Notes: generated from the sequence alone by a model not told the origin. A stretch of DNA of 64,000 bases from Talinum fruticosum (GCA_021018815.1 JAITYX010000047.1:3605001-3669000); one strand, 5' to 3'. Shown: positions 11,541 to 23,234, numbered from the stretch's first letter. Program-made: numbers and translations.

Positions 11541-12400
11541 CTCAAATTCGGACAGTGACTTTGGAATGTTTTATTACGATCCTCCGAAGATACACCAAAT
11601 TTACGTATAAGGATTGTATAAGAAAGATAGGATAGACAAGTACATTAAATCTACAGCAAACGAGGTTGCAACATTATTAGTCGGAGATGGATCAGAGAAC
11701 ATTGAAATAAGGGATGTCATAGTGCAAACAAACAATGGATCCTTACAAAGGATCGATGAAACTCATCCTTCATACATGCTACTTTAATATCCCATACTTT
11801 TCCTATATGGTACTAATGGGTGGAGTGATAGAATACCTAAATCAAGTACCAGTAGAAATTCACGCTCAACCGTGACCATGAGACAATTTTATGCATTTAG
11901 GTTACAAGATAGAGAAGGTGAGGGCACAAATCTCAAGCAAGGTGGCCAGTTGAGCCAACAATTTGATGTTGATGCATGGGCTGCAACCGAATAATACCGC
12001 TTAGTGTGGTTCAAATGTAATAAAGGGAAGTTATGTATAGTGTCTGTATAGTGTCGAAAGTGATCTTAGAAACCAATCGTGTTCCGGAAAAGATCTCAAT
12101 ATTGTATTCGTCTAGAAGAAAAACAAAAACAGCGTTCATTATGGGATTACAAAACGACAATTACTTAAATACGTGCGTACTCTAAGATGCAATCCACACT
12201 AGCGATGTTAATGCCCAATCAATAGGCCACAAATACATTTTACCTTCTTAATTTACTAGAGGCCCCGAAATATGATACAACACTATCAAGATGTAATTGC
12301 AATTTGACGTGACATGGGACCACCAGATTTCTTCATCATATTTACATGTAATTCGAACCGGCTAGAAATCGTTGCCCTCACTCTTCGTCTTCCCCTAAAT
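11540..12400 (+). pseudogene. Helitron Rep (helitron_like_N) domain remnants
   Basis: Broken pieces of the plant Helitron replication protein appear in order but in changing frames. SLQRIDETHPSYMLL is at about 11740-11783, matching the usual LQRISELHPSY block, followed by a degraded PILFLYGTNGW. STVTMRQFYAFRLQDREGEG is at about 11868-11922. QQFDVDAWAATE is at about 11959-11992. IGHKYILPS...FTRGPE appears at about 12220-12270, and GPPDFFIIFTCNSN at about 12317-12355, matching the family motif around FITFTCNP. Several stops and frameshifts interrupt it, and the second catalytic part and the helicase are not seen. It is a dead fragment of an autonomous Helitron. Confidence 0.7.
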
Positions 12401-12640
12401 TCCGACACCCCCAGGCACGCTCTCTCTCCTCTCTCCTTCCTCACCGAAAACCGCCAGCCTCGCCCTCCTGCAATGGCTTACCCCCTATCTCTCCTCTCTC
12501 CTTCCTTACCAAAGATCCACCAGCCTCGTCCTCTATGGTCTACGCATCGCCGTCCGTGCCCAAGATCGAGTCATCGCCGCTGGAAGGAGGAGCAAGACGT
12601 CGTCTCGCCGAGCCCTAACCCTAGCCTCTAATTTGAACTT
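12400..12640 (+). repeat. C/T-rich segment with imperfect ~67-bp tandem duplication
   Basis: Two copies of a unit beginning CTCTCTCCTCTCTCC and including CCAGCCTCGYCCTC start near 12422 and 12489. The segment is clearly more GC-rich than its surroundings and interrupts the Helitron Rep homology, so it may be a captured gene leader or a later insert. No protein family is recognised in the frame that runs through it. Confidence 0.4.
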
Positions 12641-13240
12641 TAGTAGCTGGTAAATGTTCTATTATTTCTTGAATTTCTAGTCTTGTCGAATCGTAGTTTT
12701 AGATCTTGTATTCGTTTTCGATTTAGTTTTTAAAACCGTAAATTTTTGCTTAATCGTTGATGCGTTCTTTGTTTAGATAATGGGAGAAACTAGAGAAAAC
12801 ACGCTTACGAAGAGGAGGAGGAGAAGGTTCCCGATTCCGCAACCACCAAAGCCAACGACGAAGCCGGCAAAAAGTTTGCTTCCTTTTCCCTTTCTCTTTC
12901 CGATGAAATCTCTTTGATCTTCGTTGTTAGATGTGTAATTGAAGAGTTGAATGTCTCTTGGATCCTCATGGTTCGTTGTTAGATGTGTAATTTTCTATTG
13001 TAATGAATTCGTTAACTAAAGCTGAAAAATTTGTCAAAATTTTCCCTTCAACAATTTTATCCGTATTTAGATTCGACTTGTTTTTGTTCATTCGTTTTTT
13101 GCCTCTCCATTTTAGCTTTTAGTTTTAGATCTGATTTGTTTTTTTCATTCATTTTTGTCCCTCTCCATTTCAACTTTTAATTCTAGTTCCCAAATTTTCA
13201 AATCTGAAAGTGGTCTATTTTGTTTTTAAAAAAATTTAGA

Positions 13241-13279
13241 CCTATAATGACGGTTCTTTTGAAAAACCGTCGTCATAGG
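13241..13279. repeat. Hairpin, ACCGTC-type subterminal repeat
   Basis: CCTATAATGACGGTT is followed after nine bases by AACCGTCGTCATAGG, pairing at 13 of 15 positions. More ACCGT(A/C)GTTAAA words follow to about 13390. Such ACGGTT/AACCGT clusters are common near the ends of plant CACTA-type elements, so a CACTA fragment is possible. No CACTA terminus is seen. Confidence 0.4.
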
Positions 13280-13583
13280 TATTCTTTTACTACAGCTTTG
13301 AACCGTAATTAAAAGATGTTACATATAACAAACACGACGTCGGTTAACCGTCGTTAAAGATAATTTTTAACCGTAGTTAAAAGTGGTTTATGTATTAATG
13401 TCTACAGTAACTATACTACAAACTATCACTTCAACTTTTGCACAATGGTTGTGTTAGTAACTCGGATTAAAAAGGACATCCTTATATGTGATTTAAAGTC
13501 AAAGACACTATTAAGTTGTAAATATCAGTATTTCATTTCTTTACTATCAAGAGTCATAAACACGTTACACTTTTTTATTTAGT

Positions 13584-13711
13584 ATGAATGTTTTCAGACT
13601 AACACTATGTGGAGATTTGGCGAGAAACCAAGGAAAAATATTATTCGAGAATACCGACAAAGTCATGGTGATAGTTGCATCCCACGTAACTATACGAGAT
13701 TTTCATGGTAT
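13584..13711 (+). pseudogene. RPA70-like OB-fold exon fragment
   Basis: The frame reads FRLTLCGDLARNQGKILFEN and then VMVIVASHVTIRDFHG. This matches the middle OB-fold of plant replication protein A 70-kDa-like proteins (pattern LTLWGDxA...N....VVIV...VxxFxG). It ends at a good donor (TTTTCATG|GTATGA). Plant Helitrons often carry RPA-like genes downstream of Rep, and the Rep remnants lie 1.2 kb upstream on the same strand, so this is probably a piece of the same decayed Helitron. No further exons are recognised. Confidence 0.5.
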
Positions 13712-13719
13712 GAAACTAC

Positions 13720-15220
13720 AATTTTCATACAAAAAAATAATATTTAACTTTTTTATTGTGTCTCGTGCTAATACACGGGTGTCTACATTATACATCAGCT
13801 CAAATATTTATTATTAAAATACACTCACCATAATATACTTACAACTAATACTTTTAATATGAGTGATTGATTTCATTTCTCACTATTATATTTTGATTTC
13901 ATTGGTAAGGTAACAGCATTCCTCCTCCCACGCAACAAGACATATGAAATTGATCTTTATCTGTTCATATTGATTTGTAAAAGCTTGTACAACAAAGTTG
14001 GAAGCTTTCATCATCAAGTTGCTCAAATAGATAATTTTGATAGTGATCTTTTTTAAACTGTGAAATTTATGTGTCAAACCACTATTTAATGCTGAGTAGG
14101 ACAATGTGTACTAATAATCAACTGCATCCTTTTATTAAATTAGAGCCACGAATATTGATTAAAAATTAGGATGACAGAGGAACATCTTATATGACTTCAT
14201 GTTTGCCACGGAATCATAAATCAATGATGAAATATAAATCATGAAGAATCTCTTTTATGTTAAATATGTAGGCCTTTGAAGATTCTTATTCACGGATTTG
14301 TCACACAAAGTATTTATATCTTTTTATTAATGCGTTGTTTGAATAATTATGCTTTGTTGTTGTACAACCTGTTTAATGGATAATAAGTTAGCATTAAATT
14401 AAATAAGTTAAATTTGGTATAAAACAATCAAATCTTTAATTTTTAGCTTAGTTGTCAATGGTATATAGTTAAGTTGGTCAAATTGTACATGTTTCGTATA
14501 TTGAAAATAATATATCTTTTGTCTTTTGTCAATAGATTGAATAATGTCTATTTCTTGTAATTGACTACATGAAGCAATTTACACAATTGTATGAACGAGT
14601 TGTCATACTTTAAGGTATTGCTATAACAAGGGGTTACCGAACGGAATTAAAAGGTGTAGAATATAATTTGCAGAATGGTATTTAATAACATTGAACGATA
14701 TTGAATTACGATAACTGAACTAGAAAGTATTGAATCAAAGTGAATATTAAATAGTGTTGAATGACATGAAATTGAATAGAGTTAAATGCTAAAAACCAAT
14801 GTTAAAATAAGTCAAAAAAAAAAACAAGCACTAATTAAAATTCATGACCATTCATTCTACATAGTCTTCATTATATTGTTGTTTGTGTCAATTTTAGACT
14901 TTTAATAATACAATAATAATTATTTGTGGCATAGAAAGAAACCAATCAATCCTTTTTTTATTTTTATTTTTATCATTGGTAAGCCTCAAGGAAGCTCAAA
15001 GATACAAAAAAGTTAAATTAATGGCAACAATTAGTCAATCTAATATCTCATATCCCCTATAAAAAAATCATTAAGTTAACAAATACAACCACCCACTCCA
15101 AAACTTAATCGTCGTCTAAGAAAAGAGTATAACGCCTAATTAGGTTTCTACTTGATCTTCTAATGGCTTCCTTAGACACCTTGTAATCCTACTTATGCGT
15201 AGAGTTCCGTCACCTTATAC
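13720..15220. other. AT-rich non-coding stretch
   Basis: No gene is supported. Around 14640-14800 is a run of repeated TTGAAT words (for example GAACGATATTGAATTACGATAACTG). A similar composition is seen at 36010-36230 and may mark a shared degraded repeat. Confidence 0.3.
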
Positions 15221-15223
15221 TTC

Positions 15224-15675
15224 GTGGGTGTTTGGCCTAGATTTTAAAACTGTTTTTGAATTCAAAAAACAAAAGTTAGGCCAAACACTTGTTTTTTAAA
15301 AAATTAAAACTATTTTTCAAAAATAATTTTGGCCCGAAACATAAACATTAAATAGTCATGTTTCGTTTCTAATTTTTGAAAAACTCCATAATAACCACCC
15401 AAAATCTCATTCTCTCTCCGTCTCTCATATCTTTTTACGTTATTTTAATTTTTCTCTCTCCTATATCTTTATCTCTTTTCTCTCTCTCTCTTATTTTGTT
15501 TTATCTCTATCTTATTTCTATCTTTTTAGAAATCTTGGTCAAACAAACTAATTATTTGCAAAACAATTATATAAAATTTAGGCCAAACACTTCAAATTTT
15601 TCTTCAAAAATAATTTTCAAAAAAATGCTTTTTAAAAACAAAAATAATTTTTTAAAAATTAAGCAAAACATGCTC
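15224..15675. mobile_element. MITE candidate (GGTGTTTGGCC ends)
   Basis: The left end GGGTGTTTGGCCTAGATTTT and the reverse complement of the right end, GAGCATGTTTTGCTTAATTT, pair imperfectly. Internal TAGGCCAAACACTT words occur twice more (near 15278 and 15580), suggesting either a compound element or internal duplication. The 112-residue T-rich frame inside is low-complexity and not a gene. Confidence 0.4.
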
Positions 15676-15822
15676 TTAGTAATAAGCATTCTATTCAAGT
15701 GGCCTTTGCTATGAGTATGATATCTTATATTACAATTTCAGTCAAATCAAATTCTTTGTTGGGAGACAATTTTCCAAATAGTATAGAATACCAAATGATA
15801 AAAATATAGAATTTAAACAATA

Positions 15823-16071
15823 CTTTCTCCATATTATAATCAATTTAACAATTTATTTTTATTGTATAGTAAGATTTATTATTTTACAATCCTAATAATA
15901 TACTAATGATTAGTTACCAATTTGTCATTATTAATTATTTTTTCTCTCTCGTTATTTCCAATACAACTTTGGAACAATTTGGTCTTTTAACACAAATTTC
16001 TTTAAGAATTTTGTATTTCACTAGTATTATCTCACAATTTAAAAACAACAAATATTGTGAAACCGATGGAG
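15823..16071. mobile_element. Stowaway-like MITE
   Basis: A TA dinucleotide (15821-15822) precedes CTTTCTCCATATTATAATC, and the right end reads ATATTGTGAAACCGATGGAG followed by TA (16072-16073). The reverse complement of the right end, CTCCATCGGTTTCACAATAT, matches the Stowaway consensus start (CTCCCTCCGTTTCAC). At 249 bp with a TA target duplication it fits a degenerate Stowaway (Tc1/mariner-derived) element. Confidence 0.55.
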
Positions 16072-16239
16072 TATTCGCTAGAAAATTACTATCAAAAGTT
16101 CATTATATTTTCTAATATAAAAACATTTTCTTAATGACAATATTTAATTTTTTGATTTGTTCCATTCTAAAACTGCTAATTTTTATAAAATCACCCGCAA
16201 TGTAGGAGTGTTACCTTGAAAGTATATAATTTTTCTAAT

Positions 16240-16510
16240 TAGATACTCTCTGCTTTTATAATACTTATCTATTTTGGGTTGTAAAATAATATTAAGGAAA
16301 TACAAAATGTAGGACAAAATTTATGTTAAAAATCAAATTGCTCCAAGGTTTTATTGAAATTAAAGAGAGTCAATAAAATATTTGAGAAAAAAATTAATAA
16401 AGATAAAATTAATAAGCAAGTCATTTATATATGTTATTGAAATTATCAAATGATATATATTATAAAACGAAAAAATTAATTGAACGACATGTATTGTGAA
16501 ATTTAGGGAT
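16240..16510. mobile_element. Degraded Stowaway-like MITE
   Basis: The left end ATACTCTCTGCTTTTATAATACTTATC and the right end GACATGTATTGTGAAATTTAGGG resemble a decayed Stowaway pair. Internal words such as AAATTTATGTTAAAA and TTAATAA recur in the stretch at 7595-7860, suggesting the same family. Confidence 0.4.
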
Positions 16511-16576
16511 TATCTATTGAAACTCTATATTCTAAATTGAATACTAATAATCCCCATTTAATTTTTTCACCTTTGT

Positions 16577-16777
16577 TTAATTTGTACAATTTATCCTAAA
16601 AAAAGGGGAAAAGAAAAAGGTTCTATCACAGTCGTCCTTACATTCGACCCCAAAAATTTCACCCAAAAAGCAGACCATAAAGGCAGCAAGGACATAAATA
16701 TGACATACAAGGCCACAAGCTACTTCAAAACCTTGTCTCTTGGCAATCCTTATTATGCCAAAGAATTCCTCTTCCAC
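16577..16777 (-). CDS. Small hypothetical ORF, 66 residues
   Basis: The frame begins MEEEFFGIIRIAKRQGFEVA and includes a hydrophobic stretch (HIYVLAAFMVCFLGEIFGV) and several cysteines. The segment is distinctly less AT-rich than its flanks, which is why I list it. I recognise no family. It could be one exon of a small membrane protein, a fragment of a degraded gene, or chance. No promoter or splice evidence is clear. Confidence 0.2.
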   Translation of the reverse strand: MEEEFFGIIRIAKRQGFEVACGLVCHIYVLAAFMVCFLGEIFGVECKDDCDRTFFFSPFFRINCTN

Positions 16778-16799
16778 AAGGCATCAGAAGTCTTGTCCT

Positions 16800-17590
16800 T
16801 CCAGGTCAAATGATCAGTCCTCCACATAACATCAACCCTTTTTCTTTTTCCTTCCTTCTCCCCTATTTTCACCCATAACATATTTGCAAAAATAAAATAA
16901 AATGGAGTGAAACTATCTCACTATAAAATGTAAGAGAAAAAAAAATATTGGAAGAACCCCTCCTTTAAAATATTAAACGAAATGGGCATAGTTGAGAAGG
17001 AAAAAAAAAGGGATATTTTTCTCTCTTTAAATTAGTTATCTCTTTCTTTTTTCTAAAAAATAACATTAGTTATGTGTAATTCTAGATATACAAGCAAGAA
17101 TAACTTGTCAAAACTAGTAAAAAGATAATTTAATTGACAACAACTACAAATAGATAATACAAGTATCTATAACCACCACTACGACTTCAGTGAAAAATAT
17201 CCGAGTATGTACTATTAGACCCCTCGAAAAAAGTTTTAAAAAAGCTAAATACAAAAAAAAATATGGATGATTAGGTGAGGTTAGATAGTAATTTAGTCAC
17301 CATTATACTATTAATCTTTTGAATAACGTGTAATTTATTATTGAGCGCTTATATTTGGCATATTATTTACTATTTATACCAAATCTAATTATTTATTGTT
17401 TACTTTTATCACTCCTTATATTTTTTAATATATATATATATAAAAATGTGTACTACTACTTATTGCTAGTGTACTACTACTCCGTATCAATTTCATTCAA
17501 TCTTTTCCAATCATTTATTAAAAAATTAAATTTACATAATCGTAAATCCCAAAGTAAAAAGAAGCTTTAATCAATCAATAAATAAAGCGG
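16800..17590. other. AT-rich non-coding stretch
   Basis: I see nothing beyond simple AT-rich sequence, including a short (TA)n run near 17430. The 71-residue frame at 17355 is low-complexity. Confidence 0.3.
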
Positions 17591-18130
17591 GGAGAGAGAT
17601 TGGACAGGCAAAGCGACGCTGTCAAAGCCGACCACACCCGGCTGAGGCCGCCGGATTGTCGCACCACATCACCGTTTCATTGGAAGCGACATAAAACAGA
17701 TTAAACCCAGATCCCACACGTGTCTTTCGCGCATTGGCCTCGGTGGATCCCACATAATCTTTAGGTACGGTTTGGGAAGATCTCCTTACTCGAAATGGGA
17801 AACCATGGGATTTGCCTTTCAAACTCCCCACCCCACTCGGACGTTGGAGATTTTCCCCAACAACCAAACAGGGCACTATCGTGTTTGTGGGGTCCTTCTG
17901 TTTGGAAGCAAGAAATCCACCCAAATTCGAAGGGAGGGTTGGGATGGGTTGGAATAAAAGTGGCGTCTCTCTTCCTCTCTCTCTCTCTCCTTGGACTTGA
18001 GAATTCAAAGCTTGTTTGGGGGATTTGGGTTTTTCCTTTACATGCTTTCGGGGGTGCTTGTTTATGGCAAAAGGGAGAAGAAGTGGGAGTTCAATAAATG
18101 GTGGGATGGGATCATATTCATATTTCATAG
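17590..18130. other. GC-richer island of unknown nature
   Basis: This half-kilobase contrasts with its AT-rich flanks and has open frames on both strands (168 residues on - at 17622-18128; about 100 on +). None resembles a known family and they overlap one another, so none is called. It could be a gene leader, a captured gene piece or the body of a non-autonomous transposon. Confidence 0.25.
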
Positions 18131-18738
18131 AGGAATATGATCAACCAAACATTAATCATGCATTCATGGCATACTAATGCACTACAATCTCTTTCTTAAT
18201 GCATCCCTTCAAGCATATTATTGTGCATCTTATATTGGACCAGCAATATTTTCTTTTTTAAAGAAAAATAGTTAGGATGCTATTGTGATAATTCATTCAT
18301 TTTAACATTAGAGTAAGATCGGTTATGAGGATATACCTCCACTGTTGGTTATAGTATATTCATCATTTATGATGGAACTATTTGTTTCCGGAGTTCACAT
18401 GACTTCTTAATTTTACCATCGAATTTTGAGATAGATACACTTATGTTTAGATGGATATACTTAAGAGTAATTGATGATTACGTGAATGTCTTAGTAACAA
18501 ATAAATGGAAAAATCTGTTTGGCCATCTTTTGTCTTGATTTGATTATGTCGAATAAATATATATATATATATATATTACAACATATAAACTTTATGTTAT
18601 TCCTATTTATGTTATGTGGCCTAAATTCTTTTAAAAGAAAAAAAATACAATTATCTATTCTCATAGTTAACCCACCTTTTCACCTTCTTGCATTTAGTTC
18701 AATAAAATAATCATGTACTATTTTTATAACATTATTTA

Positions 18739-18925
18739 GGGCGTATTTAGACGTAGGAAAATAGCTTGGAAAGAAAAAAAATTGGAAAACTATTTTTTTC
18801 CTTTGCTTGGATTAAAGAAAAAGAGATGGAAAAAAATTTAAAAGGAAAGTATGGGAAAAGATTGAGGAAAGTAAGTGTAAAAAATTTTCTTTACTAAAAT
18901 CGGAGGAAAAATGGTTCGAAAATAA
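18739..18925. mobile_element. MITE left end, GGGCGTATTTAGACG family
   Basis: TTA is followed by GGGCGTATTTAGACGTAGGA and then GGAAAA-rich sequence. The reverse complement of the segment ending at 25388 reads GGCTCTATTTGGAGTTAGGA with similar downstream words, so the two belong to one family with a TTA target site, as in Tourist-like elements. The right end here is not clear. Confidence 0.4.
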
Positions 18926-19148
18926 ACTTAGGCCTCCCCGAGCCTCCCCTCACTCTGCACTCATCTCTCTTCTCGGGCTCTCCGCGTCCTGCTCTACCGA
19001 GGTCCTTCTTCGTTGGTGTTAAGGAGAACCTCCCCGAGCCCCTTGCCTTCCACGACTCTTCTCTCATCGGGTTTTCCTCTCCTCGTTATCCTCACGCTAT
19101 TCTCTACCGATGTTCTTCTTTGCCCATCGATCCGTTTCTCTCCTCCGG

Positions 19149-19151
<3 letters not shown>

Positions 19152-19199
<48 letters not shown>
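19152..19199. repeat. (CT)n microsatellite
   Basis: An uninterrupted run of about 23 CT units within a C/T-rich island that resembles a plant 5' leader. No downstream coding region could be tied to it. Confidence 0.95.
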
Positions 19200-19201
<2 letters not shown>

Positions 19202-20938
19202 GGTAACCCATCCCCTTCTCATATATCACAAACTAGGGTTTTAGGGTTCATTTGGACAAATTATGTGAATTTATGGGCATTTGATATTATGTATTTGTGA
19301 TTGAGTGGATTTATCTATTTGGGTTGGTTCAATTTCTATAGATACAAGGAGAAATTTAATTGAAAATTTCTTGTGTTACATTCATGCTAGCAGTGACATA
19401 TGCAACTACAGAGTGGCTTCCCTGTACATTGCTCTCCTTTCTTTCATTGCTCGTTTGTAGGTCATGAGTAAAAACTCTTACCCTTCATGCCATGAGTATA
19501 TTGTAATTTGAATATGAAACATCTGCTGAAAAAGTTCCTTAATATATCAGCTTGGTATAGGCATAGTAAAAAAAAAAAAAAAGAGGTTGTTATGTGATTT
19601 ATCAACATCTTCACATAATGCACATCGCAATTCACACTTAATACCAAATCTCTACAGTCTGTATCATGTGAGGAGTCTCTGTACTGAAGCATTACCCAAG
19701 AAATAAAAGCACATTTAGGTATTCTTGCTTTATGACATACTAACTCGTATCCTACACTTGTATTGTAAGTTCCAGTTGTACACTCAAGGTAATCACCAAT
19801 ACTTGAGGCATAAAGGTGTGTTAATGAGTTCATAATTTGTGGCTTTGATTCTGGCTGTTTTTAGTTTTAGTAAAATTGGTATATTTCTGGTAGTCTATTA
19901 GTGTTAGAAAGGTAAAGCATCCAAGTCTGAGTCGAACCATGGGAAGAATCACGGGGCTGGAGTTGGGTGGGCATGAATCGAGACCAGGGTGAAAGAAAAC
20001 TGTGATTTTATACTTGTCTTTGCTGTTTCTTTTCTGTGGTGTTTCTTTTCAATGGTTTGTACTGACTGACCGGTAGATGAGGCTGTCAGTTTCAATCAGT
20101 TGAGTGATGATTCATGTGTTTTATAGTTTAATCATCAATGGCATCAAACAGAATGAGGAACACTTCACTCGAAGCGCTCAACTTCCGAGGAATTATTATT
20201 TATGTATAAGTCGTGCGATAATAGATATCTATTTATGTAATCTACATTTTGGCTGCGAGGGTGCAAAGCTAACATTTGAGCCTCTACGTATTTTTCAAAC
20301 ATGTGTTACAGACTAACCTTTAGCTTTATAGAAACTATTTTTCGTTTCAATTTTTTGATTCATTACGAAAAAGTAAAAATCAATTATCTTAGGTTAGCCT
20401 TAGTACGTGCAACTTAATTTCATGTAAAGCAATCATAATAACTAAATTTTATCAGCAATTAAATTTCATATTCAATACGGTGTATTTTAATAAATCAATA
20501 CGAAATTTATTAGGGTTGATTTTTTTATGTCCTCTCGGCTCATTTTCTTTAACATTATGGGGGATTAAAATCAAAGCAACTAATTTGAGCTTCATTAGCA
20601 TTCATGCTATCAATAGGCAAAAGTGGTATAAGCTAAGATAAATGCCTAATATTCTAATATGATTAATTAGTTGACATTTTATTTTTTAGTTTATAAAAAT
20701 AGCTAATTAACAATAAATACTATATTATAGCTTCTTTTTAAATCTTTTTCATGATCGTCGCCCATATTTGTATCACATTGGCCTATATTTTTTTCCTAAC
20801 AAAAAAATGAAATATCTCTGTCAGATGATAGGCTAAGGTTAGTGAAAAACATGAACTCTTGTTTTTCTTTCTCTAAGGAAAACAAACCCAAAAAAAGTCA
20901 TCAAAAAAAGGAGCAAGATTGTCGTAATAAGTTTCATA

Positions 20939-21955
20939 TGGGAAAAGAAGCATTTGCTAGATTGGTTTGCATATTACGTGATTCAGGGAGAGTAAGAGAC
21001 ACCTATTTTACTCGTAGTTGAGGAACAAGTTGCCAAATTTCTCCATATTATTGAACATAATAGGAGAAATTATTTTACAAAGTTATATTATAATAGGAGA
21101 AATTATTTTACAAAGTTATATTATTGGTGTTTTGGTGAAACAATAAGTAGACACTTCCACAAATCTTAAAGGCCATCATTTCCTTAGAATTAATATTTTT
21201 AAAGCAACCGGATGAATCTGAATGTTCTCCTCAAATTGCAAACAACTTGAGGTTCTTTCCTTATTTTAAGGATTGTGTTGGTGCCATTGATGGGCCACAT
21301 TTTCGTGTAAAAGTACCTAGTGACGTGGTTCAAAGATATCGAGGATGGAAGCAATACCCTACCATCAATGTTCTTGCAGCTTTTGGTTTTGATTTAAAGT
21401 TTACTTATGTGTTATCTAGTTGGGAAGGGTCAGCTTCCGATTCTAGAGTTTTAAACAAGTGCGCTAGAGAATAGGATTGACAAGTTTGAAGTGGCTAATG
21501 GAAAGTATTATTTGGTTGATTCAAGATACCAATTGAGAAGTGGTTTCGAACTTCCTATCGAAAAACACGTTATTTTTTAAAAGAATATGGTGTCCTTGCT
21601 CACCAAAATGCTAAAGAAATACTCAACCATAGGCATTCTTCTCTTTGAAATGCAATAGAAAGAGCTTTTGGTGTTCTAAAGAAGAGATTTGCAATGGCTG
21701 GAAGTGGGAATAAACCTTTCTACTCCGTATGGACACAAGCCGATATTGTGCTTGCGGGATGCATATTGCACAACTATTTGATTGATGTCAATCTAGATAT
21801 GGAACTCACAGAAGAAGTTGATTGTGAATTAATTAACAAGCCATATGGTGCTTGTCTTCCAAATTCAACAAGTGAAAATAGAGAAATGGAAGAATTCAAA
21901 GATAAGTTGGCTAATGAGATGTGGAGAGATTATAATAGTGGTCGTAATACAAGGT
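20939..21955 (+). pseudogene. PIF/Harbinger transposase (HARBI1/ALP1-like), broken
   Basis: Starts near MGKEAFARLVCILRDSGRVR, the helix that precedes the catalytic domain in plant Harbinger transposases. The DDE_4 domain follows: YFKDCVGAIDGPHFRVKV (first Asp in AIDG, about 21290) and SSWEGSASDSRVL (second Asp, about 21440). After frameshifts come NGKYYLVDSRY and NAIERAFGVLKKRFAMAG (Glu, about 21660), then the C-terminal helices FYSVWTQADIVLAGCILHNY. All three catalytic residues survive, but in different frames with stops, so it is inactive. A 31-32-bp tandem duplication sits at 21059-21121 inside the N-terminal part. The frame ends at AACACAAG|GTATGTTG, a plausible splice donor facing the SANT reading frame. 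Confidence 0.85.
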
Positions 21956-22147
21956 ATGTTGTAGCTTTAATTTATGTTTTAGTTTGTTGTTTTAGTTTAT
22001 ATTTCAGTTTATATTTCTATTTCTATCTCGCAATTGTTTTAATTTAGATTTACTAGTCTCCGGTTTATTGTGCGGTTTCTCTTTTTGTTTCGGTTTCTCT
22101 GTTTTAGTTTCTAATAAGAAGTATATTTATGTTTGCTTTGGTTATAG

Positions 22148-22730
22148 GATGAATGTGAGCTCCAGGAGGACGGGAGCATTGCAACCGAGAAGAAGAACTT
22201 GACATGGACTGCTGAGATGGATGCAGTGTTGGTAGATGCATTGTTGGATCAAATGGAGAAGGTTCAAAAATCGGGAGTACATTCACTAGCTTTGCATTTA
22301 CTAGTGTTGCTGAGTTGGTTGGCTCTAAATTTTGAAAGTTGGGTTTTTCTGTTTCAAATGTAAAAAATAGATTAAAAACTTTGAAAAAAGGCATACCGAT
22401 GCTCGTAAAGTTCCGTCACAAAGTGGGTTTGGCTACAACGAATCGACTCGGATGATAGAGGTAGCACCGGATGTGTGGCAAACCTACATTGTTGTAAAAT
22501 TATATCTTTAAACTTGTGTTATTCGTCTTGGTATGCTATTAAATTATATTTTCTAATTTCATTGCCTTTGTAGGAAAATCCAAGAGCAAATAGCTTTCGC
22601 TACAAGCATGTGACAAACTTTTATAAGTGGGATCTTTTATTTGGGAAAGATAGAGCAGTTGGAAGTAATGCAGTTGGCCCAAAAGAAAGGCAACGATTAG
22701 TGGATAAAAGAAGCAACAAGCTCAAGTGAT
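22148..22730 (+). pseudogene. Harbinger-associated Myb/SANT-like protein, broken
   Basis: Begins MNVSSRRTGALQPRR after a good acceptor (GGTTATAG|G). It then reads LTWTAEMDAVLVDALLDQME and VSNVKNRLKTLKK, hallmarks of the Myb_DNA-bind_3 (SANT-like) domain, and continues through APDVWQTYIV. An 80-bp intron (about 22495-22574) leads to NPRANSFRYKHVTNFYKWDL and LFGKDRAVGSNAVGPKER. In Harbinger elements this protein works with the transposase to bind the element and import it to the nucleus. One or two frameshifts are present. It lies just downstream of the transposase on the same strand. A possible C-terminal piece (KVYQALSTDPNSARTFLACP) is near 23507-23566. Confidence 0.75.
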
Positions 22731-23104
22731 AATGTTGTGATGCCAGCTAATGAAAAATCTTCCTGTGAACTTCCACCAACAAACCAACAACGAGGCCAAG
22801 AAAACAAAGAATAAAAAAATTGAACTTGCGTGTGAGGAGTTGAGATCGGGGTATGGATGTCTGTAGTTGCCGCTCTTTAGAAAGGCAACTTAAGAAACTA
22901 TACTGAAGAGCAACTTTACAATGAAATTACGAAAGTATTTATCCTATATCATGTTCAAGCAACCGCTTTTGGATTCCGATTCCTGTACCGTGTGCTTATC
23001 AAGTATTTATCCTCTATGTCGATCACTTCAACAGCCACGTATCACCCGACCATTGAATTATTTGCATGTCGAAGGGTTTGGTGGTGCTTATGTCTTGTAA
23101 ATTT

Positions 23105-23234
23105 GGCAAATTAGTAACTTGGATGTGGTTTGAATTAGGTTAGTTTTGGATTATGTTGGAGCTTTGATTGGCAAATTACTAACTTGGATGTGGTTTGAAT
23201 TGGGTTAGTTTTGGATTGTGTTGAAGCTTTGATC
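23105..23234. repeat. 65-bp direct tandem duplication
   Basis: GGCAAATTA begins both copies (23105 and 23170). The two units share AACTTGGATGTGGTTTGAATT, and each continues to AGCTTTGAT with only a few differences. It lies in the 3' part of the Harbinger element. Confidence 0.8.

Larger units (their letters stand above)
18180..20900. other. Gene-poor region with microsatellites and MITE end
   Basis: Contains an (AT)n run near 18557-18577, a MITE left end at 18739 (TTA|GGGCGTATTTAGACG), a C/T-rich island at 18930-19200 that looks like a gene leader, and no recognisable protein. The 123-residue frame on - at 19462-19833 has no family that I recognise. Confidence 0.35.

Noticed and set aside
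19462..19833. 123-residue - strand frame
   Set aside because: No family or splice context is recognised, and it includes a Phe run from a poly(A) tract. It is probably chance.
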